Assembly (NCBI GenBank): GCA_013331315.1
Contig: DUGQ01000223.1
Coordinates: 1-8,252 of the forward strand
Reading direction: 5' to 3'
DNA length: 8,252 nt
Origin: Thermoplasmata archaeon
GTDB lineage: Archaea; Thermoplasmatota; Thermoplasmata; UBA10834
Shown: piece after piece, positions 6,424-8,252 of the stretch
Position numbering within the stretch: position 1 is the stretch's first letter
Layout: each line of letters begins with the position of its first letter
Translations under genes and position numbers: made by a program
The notes under the pieces: model-generated
Seen by the model: only the letters and a program-made list of their open reading frames with translations
Databases searched by the model: none
What the model was told of the DNA's origin: nothing

Positions 6424-7704
6424 TTGGAGACTGAAGAGACGTTAGTGCTGATCTTCGTCGCCTTCCTAGCCGCGAAGATCGGCGGGGAGATCACCGAGCG
6501 TCTCAAGCTGCCCGCTGTCACGGGCGAGCTCATGGCTGGTGTGATCCTCGGGCCGACGGTGTTCAATCTCATAACCGAGGAGCACTCGTTCTTCGACGTT
6601 CTGGCGCAACTGGGCGCGACGTTCCTTCTGTTCTCAGTCGGCATGGAAACGAAGCTGTCCGAGCTGAAGAAGGTGGGCCTCATCGCGACATCCGTCGCTG
6701 CCCTGGGCGTGGTCGCGCCGTTCGTTCTGGGATACTACGTGTCCATTCTGCTCGCCTTCAACTCGACCGAGGCGATGTTCATCGCGGCGGCGCTGGTGGC
6801 GACCAGCGTTGGCATCACAGCCAGGGTCCTGCAGGACCTAGGGATGATAGCGACCACGGAGGCGAAGATAATCCTCGGTGCCGCGGTCGTGGACGACATC
6901 CTGGCGATGATAGTGCTAACGTTGGTCAGCGGGACCGCCGCGGGCGCCTCCCTCGGTGGCATAGACGTGGTCATCATAATCGCGGAGGCGGTCTGCTTCG
7001 TCGCGATAGTCGTCATCCTGGGCACTCGGATGGTCCGTTACGCGTCGGGCAAGCGGGAGATAAGGCACGACCGCGCGGTCGACGGCAGCTGGACCATTCA
7101 CTACAAGACTCACGCGTTCAAGAGGGATAGCTGGCTGGACAAGCTGGTACAGAAGGAGGCCCCGTTCGTTATCATCCTGGTCGTCGTATTCGGTCTGTCA
7201 GCGATGGCGTCGTTCGTTGGGCTCGCGGCAATCATAGGGGCGTTCTTCGCCGGCCTGATATTCTCGGACACCAAGGACACGTATGAGCTGGAACACAAGT
7301 TCGAGCCCCTGAACATACTCTTGGTACCATTCTTCTTCGTCGTCATGGGCGCGAGGGTCGACTTCTCGGACATCACCACCGTCGCCCCGCTCGCTATCGC
7401 CCTGACCGTCGTGGCGATCCTGAGCAAGCTGGTCGGATGCGCCGCGGGAGCGGCCACCCGCGGCGAGAGGACCGCTCTGATCGTCGGCGCTGGCATGGTG
7501 CCAAGGGGTGAGGTGGGCATCGTGGTCGCCATGATCGGCCTGAGCATGGGCACCATCAGCTCCGAGACGTACTCGGTCATCGTGATCGTATCGATCGCGA
7601 CGACGCTCTACGCGCCGTTCCTGATCCGCACGATAATAAAGGCGGAGTCGAAGAAGAAGGACGACTCGTCCTGGAAGTTCAATATGCGTCGCTCTCGCTC
7701 ATGA
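6424..7704 (+). CDS. CPA2-family cation/proton antiporter (NapA/KefB-like), second copy
   Basis: Membrane protein of 426 residues (435 if started at the TTG at 6397), predicted to exchange Na+ or K+ for H+. Start at TTG 6424 is chosen because the TATA box at 6382-6390 places transcription initiation downstream of 6397; no in-frame ATG exists nearby. Numbered from 6424: LKLPAVTGELMAGVILGP (27-44), double-Asp ion site D157-D158 in GAAVVDDILAMIV, K335 in LSKLVGC as the likely partner Lys, and the canonical GMVPRGEVGIVVA (357-369). About 12-13 hydrophobic segments. A polar, charged loop of roughly 45 residues at about 202-247 (SGKREIRHDRAVDG...) is absent from the copy at 531-1793 and probably faces the cytoplasm, where it could regulate activity. 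No RCK domain; a Lys/Arg-rich tail follows the last helix. It diverges from the giant gene and overlaps the TrmB gene tail to tail. Confidence 0.94.
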   Translation: METEETLVLIFVAFLAAKIGGEITERLKLPAVTGELMAGVILGPTVFNLITEEHSFFDVLAQLGATFLLFSVGMETKLSELKKVGLIATSVAALGVVAPFVLGYYVSILLAFNSTEAMFIAAALVATSVGITARVLQDLGMIATTEAKIILGAAVVDDILAMIVLTLVSGTAAGASLGGIDVVIIIAEAVCFVAIVVILGTRMVRYASGKREIRHDRAVDGSWTIHYKTHAFKRDSWLDKLVQKEAPFVIILVVVFGLSAMASFVGLAAIIGAFFAGLIFSDTKDTYELEHKFEPLNILLVPFFFVVMGARVDFSDITTVAPLAIALTVVAILSKLVGCAAGAATRGERTALIVGAGMVPRGEVGIVVAMIGLSMGTISSETYSVIVIVSIATTLYAPFLIRTIIKAESKKKDDSSWKFNMRRSRS

Positions 7705-8252
7705 TCCGCAGGAACTCCTGCAGATGGGCGGAGAGCGCCTCGTTGTCCGTGTAGCCACAGGCCGAGAGGTCCGGCGCGGCGAGGAGCGCCATCTTCCCGT
7801 CCGAAATGACGTCCGTGGCGATCAGCCCCTCCCTCCTTACCGCCTTTGCCTTCTTGGGCACCTTGACGAACGGACTCGTGATGATCGTGACTTCGACGCC
7901 CCTCGAGAAAGCGTTGGCGAACCTCTTGCCAAAATTCCTCCTGAACTCCGCCACCGAGGGGGAGGATATGACGAAGCTGCGCTCCGACTTGTCCAGCATC
8001 TCCCCTATCTTCTCCATCACCCTGTCCCTGCCGAGTATGGTGTACACGAGCTGTGGCACGCCTCTCTCGGAGATGATGTCCTTGATCGATTCTATCTTCT
8101 GGAAGGTCTCTCTCACCTCCGATGCGAGGGACTCGCCGAGCGTGGACGGGTCCGTCGCGGCGAACGTGCGGGGCCGCTCAGCCGTCGAGCGGGCATAGCC
8201 CTTCCGCTCGAGACTTTCGAGGGTCTTGTATGTCGATGTTCGCGGAATCTGA
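7679..8252 (-). CDS. TrmB-family transcriptional regulator, N-terminus cut by window edge
   Basis: The frame is open from the window edge (first full codon at 8251) to TGA at 7679, giving 190 residues; initiation lies outside. The first ATG in the window (8116) is internal, because the upstream part encodes the end of the winged-helix DNA-binding domain: IPRTSTYKTLESLERKGYA is the recognition helix, and RPRTFAATDP the wing and following strand typical of TrmB proteins. A helical linker (visible residues about 36-60) should form the dimer contact. The C-terminal effector domain has the phospholipase-D-like TrmB fold: GRDRVMEKIGEML, then SFVISSPS, GVEVTIITSP, VISDGKMALLA and the closing YTDNEALSAHLQEFL. 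No catalytic HKD pair is seen, as normal for TrmB. Family members often bind sugars and control transport genes; the ligand here is unknown. Control of the neighbouring antiporter is possible but unproven. Confidence 0.9.
   Translation of the reverse strand, partial: QIPRTSTYKTLESLERKGYARSTAERPRTFAATDPSTLGESLASEVRETFQKIESIKDIISERGVPQLVYTILGRDRVMEKIGEMLDKSERSFVISSPSVAEFRRNFGKRFANAFSRGVEVTIITSPFVKVPKKAKAVRREGLIATDVISDGKMALLAAPDLSACGYTDNEALSAHLQEFLRIMSESDAY

Noticed and set aside
7708..7721. Inverted repeat GCAGG-AACT-CCTGC just after the second antiporter's stop, possible terminator hairpin
   Set aside because: It lies inside the conserved C-terminal part of the TrmB coding region (QEFLRI), has only a 5-bp stem, and no T-run follows.
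8114..8116. ATG at 8116 as the start of a 145-residue gene
   Set aside because: The same frame continues upstream to the window edge and encodes the TrmB winged-helix recognition segment, so this ATG is internal.

Overview
The window looks like a piece of a G+C-rich archaeal chromosome. Three start regions carry archaeal-type A/T-rich TATA elements at sensible spacing, a TrmB-family regulator is present, and the genes show strong G/C preference at third codon positions. A euryarchaeal lineage such as Thermoplasmatota is a reasonable guess, but nothing here fixes the taxon.

Layout from left to right. (1) Positions 1-165 hold the last 54 codons of seryl-tRNA synthetase (+). (2) A 128-bp gap holds a 26-bp dyad, a TATA element and a GGAGG ribosome-binding site in front of a 71-codon gene of unknown function (294-509, +), which contains two copies of a short helical motif. 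(3) Positions 531-1793 (-) encode a 420-residue CPA2-type cation/proton antiporter with an Asp-Asp ion-binding pair. (4) Positions 1847-6286 (-) encode a very large (about 1480 residue) protein with one N-terminal transmembrane helix resembling an archaeal pilin/class III signal. It has an apparently exported body with eight N-glycosylation sequons and a lamin-tail domain (LTD) near the C-terminus, lying between two similar alpha/beta segments. (5) A divergent intergenic region of about 137 bp follows, with a strong TATA element for (6) a second CPA2 antiporter of 426 residues (6424-7704, +). (7) The last gene (7679-8252, -) is a TrmB-like regulator whose N-terminus lies beyond the window; its 3' end overlaps that of the second antiporter by 26 bp.

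The unusual part is the middle: one giant membrane-anchored surface protein between two diverged antiporters. The antiporters probably exchange Na+ (or K+) for H+ across the membrane. The large protein would face outward. The left antiporter is on the same strand as the giant gene, 53 bp downstream, with its own TATA-like element; the right antiporter diverges from the giant gene across a shared regulatory region. A functional link between the envelope protein and ion homeostasis is inference from proximity only.
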